Assembly (NCBI GenBank): GCA_030248215.1
Contig: JASANG010000208.1
Span: 1-64,000 of the forward strand
DNA: 64,000 nt
DNA from: Enoplolaimus lenunculus
Lineage: Eukaryota; Nematoda; Enoplea; Enoplida; Thoracostomopsidae
Direction of reading: 5' to 3'
Position numbers and translations under genes: made by a program. The notes beneath the pieces are model-generated. The model worked only from the letters and a program-made list of their open reading frames with translations, did no database searches and had not been told where the DNA came from. Below, piece by piece: positions 32,230-44,468 of the stretch (its first letter is position 1; every line of letters starts with the position of its first letter).

Positions 32230-32383
32230 GGCCCATGTATAGAATAGGGCCGGATTGTTATGCGGCAGGGCTGTAATAAAGTCAGTTTAAGCTTTAGACT
32301 TACTTTTTGTTTAGGCTCAGGTTTAGGCTTAGGCTTACGAATATGCTTATACTACTGTTCCGGCCATGTTCTATACATGGGCT
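32230..32383 (+). mobile_element. Subfamily C MITE, complete copy C4
   Basis: Left GGCCCATGTATAGAATAGGG, right GGCCATGTTCTATACATGGG. Short core with TTAGGC and GTCAGTTTAAGCTTTAGACT. Flanking 8-mers not clearly matched. Confidence 0.85.
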
Positions 32384-32540
32384 GTGGGTTCTTTAAACGG
32401 TAGCCGGAAAATTTCTTTCACACATATATTTTGCAGCAAAAACTTGCACTATGATGGTTTTAGTTTATTTTAGCATCAGTTTAAAATTATGTTAAAAGTT
32501 CCGTCTGTATGCTCCTGTTACCTTACAAAATGACATCGGA

Positions 32541-32727
32541 AGTTTAACCTTTTCTCACATCAATATTTTCTATTTCCCATGAGACCTACTTTTATGCTTG
32601 GATTCGAACTCCAGTAACTGGAGTGGGAGGCGTATACCATCACCACTCAGCTATAGGAGCTTGACACTCGAGCCCGAAGGGGCTCTCACGTCTTGCGGTG
32701 ATTTATTACTATGTATACGTGTTACAA
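32541..32727 (-). mobile_element. tRNA-related SINE-like repeat, copy S2
   Basis: On the minus strand: CGCAAGACGTGAGAGCCCC, box A TATAGCTGAGTGGTGATGG, box B GGAGTTCGAATCC, then CCATGAGTTT-like and TAGAAAATATTGATGTGAG tail. The best copy for box B. Aligns to S1 and S3 over its length. Confidence 0.7.
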
Positions 32728-33053
32728 TTGTTAAACACGGTGCGATATATACTATTTAACGTATATACACTGCACTGAGTTGCCTACAGGCAAATCAATG
32801 TGAGAAGGGGTTTAAAAAAGCTTCAACTGTTTCAAACATTTGACTTTGAAGTTATTTTGCTACGGATCCGGATATTATACTTTAACTCTATCCAGTGCTG
32901 CAAATCAGCTCGTTTCATTTTGTATTTGTTGTCATTGTTGCTTGACCACAATTTCGTGGCTGAAGTAGCTGAGGGGTGCAAACAGACAAAAGAATTACAG
33001 GATTCGCACACCCACCAGCCGTCTCGTGCTAAGAATTTTACGATGCAATTTTT

Positions 33054-33226
33054 TTCCCATGCTACTTTAAAGGGCGTCCAGGTTTCTGGTGGGTCCGTAA
33101 AAGAGTAGGTTTAGATTCTAGATTACATTTTCTGATTAGGTAGAAACACATTTTTGACAACGCTTAGGCTTAGGTTCAGAAATACGCTTAATCTGCTGTT
33201 ACGCCCCTATAAAAGTAACATTGGCC
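33054..33226 (+). mobile_element. Subfamily B MITE, complete copy B6
   Basis: The left terminus is altered (TTCCCATGCTACTTTAAAGG) and the right is AAAAGTAACATTGGCC. The perfect duplication CAATTTTT at 33046-33053 and 33227-33234 fixes the ends. The core contains an extra GAAACACATTTTTGACAACG segment, also seen in B9. Confidence 0.88.
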
Positions 33227-33883
33227 CAATTTTTTTATATCTGTTTGATTCGTTATAGCATTTTTGAAACCTAAGCTGTGCAATAACGATACGACGACAC
33301 TAATTAGCGAATATTTTTGATTTCTACAAAACAGAATAAGTGACACAAGTTTTAAAATTTAATATTTTTCAACATCTCTCACATATCACAACTTCAAGCG
33401 AAACGTTGAAGAATTTTATAATATTGATTCGAATGTCATTGAATTCCTTTAATTTGTTTAATTTTGCTGATTTAACTGCAAAAAAATCTGAATTTCTTCG
33501 ATATTACCGTGTAATATTTTAGCATTTATGTTAACAACAATTTGAAATCTGCTACGGTTTTGTGTATTGATGTCTGTAAATGTTATACTTCTAGGAAGTC
33601 TTAGATTCGGGCAAACCCAAAAGTTTAAAACCATCAAAATTACGTAATTATTGCAGCAAATCACTAAATTTGTTAAATGTGTTAGCCAACAATAAGTTAA
33701 TTTTTCAAATAATGTTGTTAAACGAATAAACGGACCAAAATCATATTTTCTTAGAGCAGAATCTCTGGCAGTGACTCAAATATTTTTTAAAAAAGTAAAC
33801 AGGATAATTTCATATCGAGTCCAAAGCCTCATGAACGGTATAAAATATACAGCTTTCTTGTACTGTATTTACAATATTCTTAA
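33227..33883. other. Single-copy AT-rich block
   Basis: Nothing recognised. Confidence 0.4.
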
Positions 33884-34163
33884 AACCCTATTCACACGTG
33901 CAAGTTTTTGCCGCGAGAACTATTAAGCAGCTGCAACTTGCACTTGTAAGTTTTGCCCAAAATCCCATTCAAAAAACTTACAGCTGCAAAATAATTCATT
34001 AAAAATCACTGCTGGGAATTTAGTTCACATGTGTGAATAACCATGCAAGTTCACTGAATTTATTGCAGACGCTTTCTCATTGGATGGTGAAAAAACACAA
34101 GTTCTGCGTGCAATTTGCAGCTGCAAGTTCTCGCAGCAAAAACTTGCACGTGTGAATACGGCT
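33884..34163 (+). mobile_element. Family A palindromic MITE, complete copy A3
   Basis: Ends AACCCTATTCACACGTGCAA and GTGTGAATACGGCT. TTAA precedes (33880-33883) and follows (34164-34167), suggesting a TTAA or TAA target duplication. Confidence 0.88.
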
Positions 34164-34341
34164 TTAACATCTCTCACAAATATGTGGGTGGTGTGTTACA
34201 AGATGAATTACCTGTCTATGAAACAAATTTTTTAGTGTCATTGACAGATCATTGCGTAAAAAGTAAGTTTTATTAACAAATTTGCTTGACTAACGTCTTA
34301 TTACTCGACAATCTGAATGTAGAGAGCGTGAACATCCTTGA

Positions 34342-34493
34342 GCCAGTAGCCAAGATTAAGCCATGTTGGCTGCGCCCCACAGGAAAAATCTCCCCTCCCC
34401 CCCTTAGTAAATTTTCAACCTTGCTTGTAAGTCAACGAAAACCTTTATATGCCCTTCCTGAGCCCCCTACATCAAGGCGAGCTGGCGACGGCC
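34342..34493 (-). repeat. Family G element, copy G2
   Basis: CCAGTAGCCAAGATTAAGCC at the left, AATTTTCAACCTTGCTTGTA inside, GGCGAGCTGGCGACGG at the right. An 80-codon plus frame overlapping it is an artefact. Confidence 0.65.
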
Positions 34494-35541
34494 ATGGTAC
34501 TAACTCGTCCCCCCCCCGAGGTAGCTGATCTGGTTGAGTTGGCTACAAGACTAAACATTGAACTCCGTAAGCTGCTTCGTTGCTAGAACTTTTTATGTCA
34601 CTCAATTCGTTTAATTTGACAACAGTCAAAAAAAGCCTTGTATATATAATTTTAATACAATTTTTTTTGTTTTTTCTCTTGTATTCGGCATTGTCTTATT
34701 TAGCTGAAACTCGACATTTTTGGATATTAAAGACATATACACAAAAATGAACAAATCTCATTTTTTATTCATTGAAATATTTCTTGATCCAATGTCGTTT
34801 GTACAAAATTTATCAAACTTCAACCAGAGCGCAAACAGGAACATGCCAAACAAACATCAAGTTCGTTGTGTTTTTATTGTATTTTGAGCATGGAACAGCA
34901 GTAAACCGAGAGCGCGTTTGAGGGTTTCTAGTTTTGAAAGTCGACTAAAATACAAGCTCATAGTCGATAAAACTATTGCAAAATAGCGTATAGTCTTTTT
35001 CGTATTGATTGAGCATGTACAAGTTGCAGTTGCAAGTTCTCATTTAATAATCATGAACGTTTTAGAGTAGCGATTTTTATACTCTAATGTATATATAAAC
35101 CAGTCATCCGGTTTTGCAAAAAAGTTAGCGAATGTACAACACTCTGCAGACAAATTTTCGTTTCACAGAACAGTTACGTTTTGTGTTGTAAGAAAATATT
35201 GTGAACGAAGTTGACTTGCTGGAAAATTGCCCAAAATACGTATGTGTTGTGGTGCATTCCAACTTTAATTATATAGAAGTGATTGGTTTCGTACTTGTAG
35301 AATGCGGGCCAAGGAAAATTTTTGCATCATGTAACTACTCATATGAATTCTTCAAAACATTTATGTGGTTGAATATTTCCAATTCTTTCAAATTGTTTAC
35401 GAAATTATTAATATTTGAAAATCGTTGTTTTGATTTGGTTTAGCAGCAAAAGGTGGCGTGGGATTACAATTTCGCCTTACAAGAGAATGATTTTTTTTCT
35501 TTCAAGCTTATTCAGTTTAGGATCGGTGAAAACACTGACTC
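34494..35541. other. Single-copy AT-rich block
   Basis: No gene. A tiny family A fragment (ACAAGTTGCAGTTGCAAGTT) is at 35018-35040. The 80-codon plus frame from 35201 has no recognisable domain. Confidence 0.4.
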
Positions 35542-35713
35542 GGACAATGTTTCTTTTAACGCCGTAACAGTAGACTAAGCATATTCCTAAACCTAAGCCT
35601 AACCATTGAAAAAAGTGTATTCCTATTAACCCTAAGACTAAACATAAGCCTAAGCAAAAAATGTAGTCTTGAATCTAAACCTACACTTTTACAGACCCAC
35701 CAGAAACCGAGAC
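35542..35713 (-). mobile_element. Subfamily B MITE, partial copy B7
   Basis: Left GGACAATGTTTCTTTTAACG, CCTAAG-type core, TAGTCTTGAATCTAAACC, ending CAGAAACCGAGACGGC. The right terminal repeat is absent. Confidence 0.75.
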
Positions 35714-36240
35714 GGCTGAATTTCATAGGATATTTACAGTTGACAGATGTAAATTATTTCTGCTTTAAATAAAAAAAGATTAAATCAGATTTCAAAATCA
35801 CAAAAATGAACGCTATCCTTTGATGAATATTCATAAATCAGTATGGCGCCGCGGAAACATATACAATTGCCTATTTCAAATTCTTACAATGTCGTCTAGC
35901 GGTTTTATTTTTGACCAATTTTAACCGAATGTTTCAATAAATACAATTATCTCTGGTTCAGGTCTTCGATGATCGTATATTTCGTTGTACCCGCAGTAAT
36001 AATTTATCACTGCGCAGCTTTGAACAATTTAAACCGCACCATTTACGAAACGGCTCCAATCGGTAAAACAACATTGACAAGGGGAGTAGTTAAGATTTTG
36101 TAAAGAGGGGGTGAATGCGTTCAATAACGTTTTCGAACGGGGGGGATGGTTCTTGTGTAACCAATTGAAACATTTCTTGCATCCATAATAAAAAAACTTG
36201 AAAAAGCACACGTTAAAACTCAGAAAACAGTTTCACTTGG
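35714..36240. other. Single-copy block
   Basis: Nothing recognised. Confidence 0.4.
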
Positions 36241-36418
36241 CCAGTGCCGGCGGAAGTGTCCCCGAACCCTCCAATTCGGGCCCCCGATCATTGAATGCCA
36301 GATTTTGGCAAATTAAAAAATATTTCACTAACCACGAAGTAATAGAGCTGTGAAACATTTTATACTGGGGCCCCCGTCGAACCTGTTTGGAAGGGTGGCT
36401 ATTCTACCACCGGCCTTA
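36241..36418 (-). repeat. Family H repeat, copy H2
   Basis: CCAGTGCCGGCGGAAGTGTC at the left, GAAGTAATAGAGCTGTGAAA in the middle and CCACCGGCCTTAC at the right. Homologous to H1 throughout. Confidence 0.7.
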
Positions 36419-37354
36419 CTCGTTTTGGCCTCGACGATGAATATGACAACTCTGACATTTTTCTTAACGTTCAATTTTCGACAGTTTCACAAACAGATGT
36501 TGTTTTGTAGCAAAAATAAAATCTTAAATATTCAATTTAGTACACAATATTGGGTTCCTAAATTCCGTTCGGCAAAAAAAAGATTAAAAGCTCTTTCGTG
36601 TATCGCTAACGTTTTGAAATCTCGATGTTTGCTAATTTTAACGGTTTGCTATCTTTCACGTATTTTTATTTTGGTTTTATAGCGATTTTTTGTCAAAAAA
36701 CCATTCAAATATGCGAAATATCGAAATATTGTGACAATTTTCAATAATTATTTATTATTGAGGGAAGTATTTCAAAGTCCAAATATGCCAAAACGTTATT
36801 TCTATGGTTAAGGAGACAGGATTAATTGTGGTCAATTTTGCACAGGACCTGCGATAAATATTGCAATGCGAGCTCGTTGTTATACGCATTGGGTTGTCGC
36901 GGAACCAGAAACTTCTGAAAGCCAGGGTTGTAGCACATTAAACCTAATAGTGTAAAAAATCTCGAGAGAAGCGAACAAGTAACCAAACACCGTTCATTTG
37001 TAAACCTTAATACGCAAATGTTTGGTTTTTAATGTTGTTGGGACGTCTTGCCCGGGATGCCCCTCCATTTAATCCACCAATGGCATTGTCACTGGTAAAA
37101 TTAATTTAATGCTAAAATGTGATCAGACCCGCCTAAAACCTCAAATTGTATGGAAGTACAACAGAAAAAATTCCGTGTGTTGCTACATAGGATTTTCTTA
37201 CAAATACAAGCGTCACACTCTTACATAATAAATTGTTGGTCATATGAATTGCATTTGACATAAAAACTTTGCATGTGACATAAACACTTCTACCACAATC
37301 TGAGTGCCATCGCTCGTTAGAATTTGATGAACAATTAAAAACGAAAATGTTCAT
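36419..37354. other. Single-copy AT-rich block
   Basis: A 110-codon plus frame from 36350 to 36682 begins inside H2, is hydrophobic and has no recognisable domain. Nothing else seen. Confidence 0.35.
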
Positions 37355-37645
37355 CGGCGGATCCAGGAATTTGTAACCGGAGGGCGGACTCTTGCAAAAC
37401 GCAAAAATTGTAAGGTAGAAACCTTATTATTAATTGTCACCAAAAAATTTTGTGAGGTGGAACATTGTAACGTAAAGAAGATTTTATCATTTTATCGCAA
37501 TATATTTCTGAAGGAAAAATTAGTGACGACATCTTTTTTACCAACACATTTTCTACGAAAAATTGTAACGTAGGGACCTTACCATATTATCACTAAAAAT
37601 TTTCTGATGGGGACGTACCCCGATGCCCCTCTGGATCCACTAGTG
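37355..37645 (+). mobile_element. Family K element, copy K2, with internal tandem units
   Basis: Termini GGCGGATCCAGG and CTCTGGATCCACTAG give a short inverted repeat. About four drifting internal units include AAAAATTGTAAGGTAGAAAC and AAAAATTGTAACGTAGGGAC, each followed by CC(T)TA..ATTTTATCAC. Confidence 0.7.
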
Positions 37646-39196
37646 ATGGTGTTACAGGTTACGATTTAATAAAATACTGCTTAATATTAGTAACTGGTCC
37701 GCAGTAGGCTCAATTTCACAAAAAATAAATCTTAAATCGAGTATGAATAATTTATTTCAAATGACAAATTTTGTTGCACCTATTTTATAATTTAGCCAAT
37801 TTTTTTAAACCAGTTTAGCTTGTAAGTTATTGTCTACGTCCGCATTTACCAACTGTACAGTCACGTTTTATGGTTTATTGTGACGTTTTTAAACTTTGCG
37901 TCCGAAAGCGGCAAATTCAGTGGGAGTCTTTGAGGCCTCATGAACCAAAAAAATGTTCAAAGTAAAATTGAAAAAAGCATCATCGAGATGGACATCATTC
38001 GCTGAGTGTATACGTCTTTAAGAACCACGTTTGATCTGTGGATTCCAACTTGTGAACCCGTTAATATTATTTTTCTCGATCCACCCCTGAATCCAGCATA
38101 TTGAAATTGTCCAAAATCGCTGTCCGATTTAAAATGAACATTTTAAAGTTTAAACAGTTTCAATTCTACTACAACTAAACTGCGACTGCAGTGTTTTTCC
38201 CGAGCTTTATCAAACATAATATTTTATAATGATAAATTTTAGCTTTCGTTTCTTTTTCGGTATGTACATACAGTCGAGCACAGACGACGCTCAGCATAAT
38301 GTGGTGTTGCGGTATACCGAAAACAAAGTTACGCAAAACCGCAAAACCACCCAAATAATAATAATAATAATAATAATAATCACGTTGTATTCACAAACGG
38401 GCTGATCGCACAGGCGGCGAAGACCTGGTTTCGTAAGATTTGGCGAAAAAAAATGGCACAGCAAAGTTTTTGGCACATCGATTGTTTAAATTTAAAGTTA
38501 TTGCAAAAATGTTCAATAGATTAGGTTTGTGGTACCACCGGGTAACAAACGCACCGCCGGTTTTAGGCCCCCGCTCGTTGTGGTCCCGCCCCTTTCTCGC
38601 TGGCATTATTTCGCCCTCTCATCCGCTTTAATTTGACAACCGATTATCGGTGGTGTAAAGCTTTTTGATTTTTATTAATTTATGATTTAAATATTTTGAA
38701 CTTTTATAATTGCTGGTAAACATTGAAATTTATTATGCCAAAATTGGGCAAAACTGTTTTCCGCTACAAAATCCGCTTGACATTCTTGAGTTTTTTAGCC
38801 ACTGTCTACGAACGTTTAGAAATCTTTTTTTAAATAACAAATTTTACATTTCTGACATTGTTTATCTTACCTGGATTCGAAATGCAATTTTTAATTTTGT
38901 AGTTAATATGTCTTCAGATAAGGATAATCTGCAATTGCAATTGATTATTTCAAATTTTTCTACAGAATCCTACCGACACATCCTTTACCAATATTCTTAT
39001 GACATCCGTTGGATCGTTGTTAAAAACAACTATGCTGCTAGCTATGTTAATTATTTCGAAATTCTTCGTACACATTTTAAGTTTTCAAATTCTTAAAATC
39101 AAATTTAAAAACTATACTTTGTTAGCGTTAATTAGCATCAGTCTTGTACAAGTCAAATCAATTACTGTTGTATTTTTCAACTAAAAAAGACGATGG
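37646..39196. other. Single-copy block with AAT microsatellite; 128-codon open frame
   Basis: AAT repeats at 38353-38380. A plus frame from 38710 to 39096 is the longest non-repeat open frame in the window (128 codons). It is rich in Asn, Phe, Ile and Tyr as AT-rich DNA would give and shows no domain. Not called as a gene. Confidence 0.3.
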
Positions 39197-39553
39197 CTGC
39201 GTTTGTGAAATCTTAGTATTTGCTTAAGTTATACTTAAGTAATTACTTAAGTCGCCGACTTAAATAAATATTTAACTTTCCGAACGAAAACAAATATACA
39301 ACAAATGTGAGCCAGTGTCAAAACAAAAAAGCAATAGTTCTGGTTTATATTATTAAGGAAGCACAATGACTCTACAATTTTAGTTAGACCAATGTTAGCA
39401 TGCCTGAGCTGTTAATTTGTAATAAATCAAATTTAGCCAGCGATTTAAGTATTTACTTAACTAACGCCTTTAAAAACGACAAAATGGTTAAGTAATTTAC
39501 TTAGCACGTACTTTCGTACTAAGGTGCACTTAAGTAGGGTTTCAGAAACCCAG
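39197..39553. mobile_element. Family L inverted-repeat element, copy L2
   Basis: 357 bp. Left CTGCGTTTGTGAAATCTTAG, right GTAGGGTTTCAGAAACCCAG. Subterminal CTTAAGTAATTACTTAAG and TTAAGTAATTTACTTAG blocks pair across the element. Confidence 0.75.
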
Positions 39554-40237
39554 CCAATGGTAATTGCGATGATGATCTGTTATGCTAAAGCAGTAACAAG
39601 CGACCTGTAAGCATCATCAATTTTAGTTGTTATCTAAAAGTTTCAAATTTTAATTCCAACACCGTAACTGGTGTATTTGCGCTTTATAAAACTGAGATTT
39701 CGTTACAACTGAAAGCACACATAAACAATCAGGTGTTCTTCTTAGTGCTTTCTAACCAAACTCTGTCAAAGACCTGTGGGTTTCTGCCTCTGTAGTAAAA
39801 CTTTGGGACCTTGTAGATATGTTTTTGGTCCGTTACAAAAAATTGTGAGCCCCGTTTGTCCGTTATGTTGGAAAATGCTAACACACCCCTTCCAGAGATG
39901 TTTTGCGTGCGGCACTGTATGGCTGACATTTGACTACGAATACGAATGTTTCAAAGCGGTTTTTTTTTCTAATTTTCTACGATTAACTTAACCAAAGGCC
40001 TGTTTTAACGCTGATAACGGTTACCATTTTGTGTTAAATACGCAAAAGTTTCAAAATATTTGCATAGTTTAAACAGTGGAGTTAATTTAAAATTCGGCAT
40101 TTATTTTATCGTTTCTAAGTTTGTTCAAATATTTGAATTCAGGTTTATGAGTTTTCGATTTGAAATATGTGCGAAACGGGCGTTCTGAACAGATTTAAGC
40201 TGGTGTAGTTGCGTGTTAGTTTTGACGACAAATAGCG
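39554..40237. other. Single-copy block
   Basis: Nothing recognised. Confidence 0.4.

Positions 40238-40302
<65 letters not shown>
40238..40302. repeat. AAT microsatellite
   Basis: About 21 uninterrupted AAT triplets. Confidence 0.95.
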
Positions 40303-40304
<2 letters not shown>

Positions 40305-40412
40305 AAACGGACACCGATTTTCACCGGAAACCGAAAATGAAATATAATATCGGCTTGTATCCGCCTTGCTGTACGTGAAGTTTCAATTTCGAAACCTTAG
40401 CTGCAACCTTAA

Positions 40413-40564
40413 TACCTCATTTGGGCGGCCCCAACCCAAAGAGGGGGCCCCAACTCTACAAAATTTTAAACAAAAAATTTGAAAAATGTTCTGATTATCG
40501 CAAGGGGTTTGCACCCCTGAATGTTTGGGGCTGGGCCTACCCTCCTAGCCTGTTCCGGCACTGA
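40413..40564. repeat. G/C-run element of H or G type
   Basis: GGGCGGCCCCAACCC and GGGGGCCCCAAC at the left, GGGGCTGGGCC and CTGTTCCGGCACTG at the right, with an A+T middle. Resembles family H ends; alignment weak. Confidence 0.35.
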
Positions 40565-41791
40565 ACAATAATAAATTCTAGAAGCTTTTTACTAGATTGA
40601 ATGGAGCAACTTGTTCTTGTCAATTAAGCTACGTTATCTAGACATTTAGGCAACAAGCATTGCATAAACTGTTAAAATATTGAGTCTGGTGCCCAAATGG
40701 CTCGTGTTGGTATTTATTTTGCGTCAGTTTGTCGCTCAATTATTTTGACTCTTGTCTGTCTACAGTGTAAAAAATTTTGACTGTGACAGATCGCTGACAG
40801 ATTTTAAAGTTATCTCTGTCACGACTTGGTTGTGTTGAAGAAAACAAAACAAAAGTTAATTCGTTTGTTACATTTAATACTTTTTTAAAACGACAGAAAT
40901 TCAACGCCTAAAAAAACTTTAAGATTACCAAAAGGCGATCAACAACCCCGTTGACGGATTGAAATTGATTTTAAGTTTTTGTGCGTCTGGTATTAAGGCT
41001 GGTCAGAGTTACAGTTGTTGCACAATTCTCTACAGTTTATGAAGATAACATTTTGAGTAATTTTGAGACCTTTTTTTAATGGAACTACCAGGCACCAAAA
41101 TGCGAGCCGTGGTTGAAAGATAAAAATTCTGGATTTTTGGATTTTGGCCTGTATTCTTACAGAGATGACGAATTTTAATACCTTAATTTAATAGTTTTAG
41201 GTCTTGTGACTTTCGAATCAGCAAACTATTGGACGGATAAATGTTTTTGTAGTTTGTTTGCATTTAATTAAACACATAACTGTGTATATTTGAAAAGCTG
41301 AAACTGTTGTTAGTAGTTGGCTTGTTCAAAAATCAAAGATTGATCCTACATACAGTTAAGAGTACACCGACAAGTTTATATGTGTATAGTTCAAGTCCGT
41401 TAGTTTGCGTCTTTGAGTAATTTTTGGAATTGTTAGTCAAGTTTAAAGTTGAAAAATATCGTAATGACTTTTAGTTTTTTTTCTCAAAAGTAATTTTTAA
41501 AATCTTTTGAAATCCAAAGTTGAAATTATTGTTGTTTTGTTAAAACTTTAAACATTTCTCGTATTGTAAAAACATTACTATAAATTCATTAGTAGATATT
41601 TTAAAGCATTACCAGCTGTATTGTTGGTTTTTGTTGAAAGGGATACTTAACATTTTGCCGACAAAGAGGTTAAATTTTGGCACACGAGAAACCGCATATT
41701 AAATTATTGAGTTTGCTGGACCTCACATCTCAGGGACCACGTTGCTTTTTGACAAAATTTATACTTTTTGGAAATAAGGGATGCTAACTTT
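40565..41791. other. Single-copy AT-rich block
   Basis: Nothing recognised. Confidence 0.4.
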
Positions 41792-42208
41792 GGCCCATGT
41801 TACTTTAAGGGGCGTCCATGTTTCCGATGGGTCAATAATAGATGATCCATGTAATAATTTGCGCATAGTTTTAAAAATGTTCAACCCCTTAGGAACAGTG
41901 TCAAAAACGATGCTATTACAAGGGCCTGATGACAACACACCCTGTGCTTAGATAGCCGGTTTTGTCCTGACAGTGTTCCAAGGGAGTAGAGACAAAACAG
42001 AGTCCCTACGAAATAAATTTAAATTTTTCGTGCATACATTCTGCTAAAAGATATGTACAACAATAGTCCATTCGAACAGTGTCTCGTTATGGTGTAGTAA
42101 AGTTATGTTTAGATTCTAGATTACATTTTTTGCAACGCTTAATAGGCTTAGCTTTAGGCTTAGGAATACGCTTATTCTACTGTCACGCCCCTAAAAGTAA
42201 CATTGGCC
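41792..42208 (+). mobile_element. Subfamily B MITE carrying about 265 bp of foreign interior, copy B8
   Basis: Left GGCCCATGTTACTTTAAGGG, right CCTAAAAGTAACATTGGCC, and the usual right core TTTAGATTCTAGATTACA with TTAGGC words. Between about 41830 and 42095 lies sequence not found in other B copies. Flanking 8-mers CTAACTTT and TCAAGTTT match at five of eight. Confidence 0.8.
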
Positions 42209-43508
42209 TCAAGTTTTAACGCACAATAGTCCATAAAATAGGCGTAACAAATATAGCTAAATTTGCTGAAATTTTTTTGAATGGGCCCAGCTGCATGTCA
42301 GAAATTCCTACAGTAAACGCTGGTTGCTAGGAACCTATGTTTTTATTCTTTGAATCCGTCACTTTACAGCTAATAACAAGCACGTAACACAACTGTAATG
42401 CATGAATGGAATTTGACATTATGTTCCTGAAAAATTACATTATCTCTTGAGCCCAACTGTATAAGATTGAATAATCACTTAGCTACCGAAAATAGCCGAG
42501 CTCTGACCTGAAAAACAATATTCGACTTGTGAAAAAGTCGAAACTTCGTCAAAATTTTCACTGTTTTTGAAAGTTTTAAATGTTCTGTGAAAACAATTTC
42601 AACTTTAATTTTAAATATGCCTATTATATATTTGAAATATTTCGTTCTGTTCGTCTGGCATAAACAAGAAGCGCTCAATTGTAGTTTCTATCAGTAGTTG
42701 GATACTATTTACGCAGTCCTTGAAAAGGTTTTATAGCAAAAAAAATCGAATATGTGTTTTTTCTATATTTTTACCGTTTAAGTGTGCTTTGTTGCAGATT
42801 CAGTTTTATGCTTTTGGTCGCCTTGCTATAAGTTGTTGTTGTTGAATATATAAAGACTTATGTGATTTATTATTGCATTCTGTTGTTGCTTCAACAGCTT
42901 TAGCGCAACAACTTTTCTATAAATTGCAAAATAGCGCAAACTCTGCAAACCCTAAACAAATATAAGCAAACTCTTAATTCTCTCTCTCTCTCTGTGTGTC
43001 TCTCACTCTCTACAAGTTGTGCACAACGTTAGCATCAACATTTTCGTGTATGGCGCCCATATGTCTCGGTGTAAGATAGTTGCAGTGTACACTTTTGATT
43101 CACAAACTATCAAAACATACAAAAAGCTATTTTCGCTAAATTTTTTCAGATTTTGAGAAATTTTTAACTTAAAATTTGGAAGCTATTTTTTGGTGTTCTT
43201 AAAACTAAAAGTAAGTCGCGCAAACAATTTATATATTTTGTCCTCGATCTCAAGTGTTGATTTCTATCCGGTTTGTGTTTCGATGATGAGGTGAGTAGAC
43301 TTTGTGAGGCCTCGTATGGTAGATATCGTTGCAGTCACATTAATGTTTTGACACTATTATTAATGTCAGATTATAGTAATGTTTGGGATGTTCTGGTGAA
43401 TTGTGCTAAATTTTGTCGCTCAATTTCGCTGTTTGTATTTAACACCGAAGCATATTTTATGCGTTTGCATCGCAAAGGCGGCGAACATTTTGTAAGCAGG
43501 CGTGTTAT
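42209..43508. other. Single-copy block with CT microsatellite and an exon-like segment
   Basis: A TC/TG microsatellite is at 42979-43012. At 43254-43289 a short segment lies between ATCTCAAG and GATGAG|GTGAGTAGAC. A 96-codon plus frame from 43273 runs on into B9, so its last 18 codons are MITE. No domain recognised. Confidence 0.3.
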
Positions 43509-43650
43509 GGCCCATGCTACTTTTAGAGACGTCCAGGTTTCTGGTGGGTCTGTAAAAGACTAGGCTTACATTCTAGGCTACAATTTTTTGCTTAGGCTTA
43601 GGCTTAGGAACACATTTTTGCGACGTTTAGGCTTAGAAATACGCGTATAT
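43509..43650 (+). mobile_element. Subfamily B MITE, partial copy B9
   Basis: Left GGCCCATGCTACTTTTAGAG, TTAGGC core and the CACATTTTTGCGACG segment shared with B6; stops near AATACGCGTATA without the right terminal repeat. Confidence 0.75.
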
Positions 43651-44292
43651 GCGCTCAGTGTGTTGGTAGACGGCATAAACGCGTAAGAGTTCTTGGTTTG
43701 ATTGATGATTTTCCATATCATGGTATCAGGTTAAAGTACAGTTACTTCTATTATTTATAAGCGGACTTTAATTGGTCGGATTTGGTCCAAATTCGGGTGG
43801 TGAAGGCTTTTAGTTTAGTAACCAATTTTAGCTTAAAATCATGAAACTACATTCTTTTGAATTCATTTTAATTATTGTGAACGCAAGTTATTCTTACGTT
43901 GGTCAAATAATTTTTCTTTCAATTTGTTATTTTCTAGCTTTATTAGCTATTCAGCTGACAAATTGACCCTGTGTGGTGGTATGTGCCCTCCATATGATTC
44001 CTCATATTGGGAGAACAACTTATACCCAACGATCACTGATAAAAAGTTTCAAAAAGCAAAATTTTAACAGTAAAGTTTTAATTTGTCTTTAAAAATTAAA
44101 TTTGATCTGTGTTTTTGCTCGCTAAAAACTCAGAAAATAAGACATTTGTTGACTTTAGGCTGTCTGCTAATATTGACTTTGTTGACGTTTTTCACATTAC
44201 TTGACACACCACTGAATATAGTCCGCCCTAAAACAATGAATAAAACCGTTCAAATCTTTGAGTTTGGAAACATTTGTTGGTATGAACATGGG
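43651..44292. other. Single-copy AT-rich block
   Basis: Nothing recognised. Confidence 0.4.
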
Positions 44293-44468
44293 GGCCACTG
44301 TTACTTTTAAGGACGTCAGACAGTAGATTAAGCGTATTCCTAAAACCTAACCATTGAAAAAAGTGTATACCAAAGCCTAAGCCTAAGCAAAAAGTCTAGC
44401 CTAATATGTGAGCCTATTCTTCTACAGACCTACCAGAAACCAGGATGACCCGAAAAGTAACATGGGCC
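44293..44468 (-). mobile_element. Subfamily B MITE, copy B10
   Basis: Left GGCCACTGTTACTTTTAAGG, right CGAAAAGTAACATGGGCC. The core has CCATTGAAAAAAGTGTATACC, also present in B7. Flanking 8-mers not matched. Confidence 0.82.

Noticed and set aside
37646-39196. 128-codon plus frame 38710-39096 as a gene
   Set aside because: Composition is what AT-rich random sequence gives, with no domain, no splice context and a neighbouring repeat.
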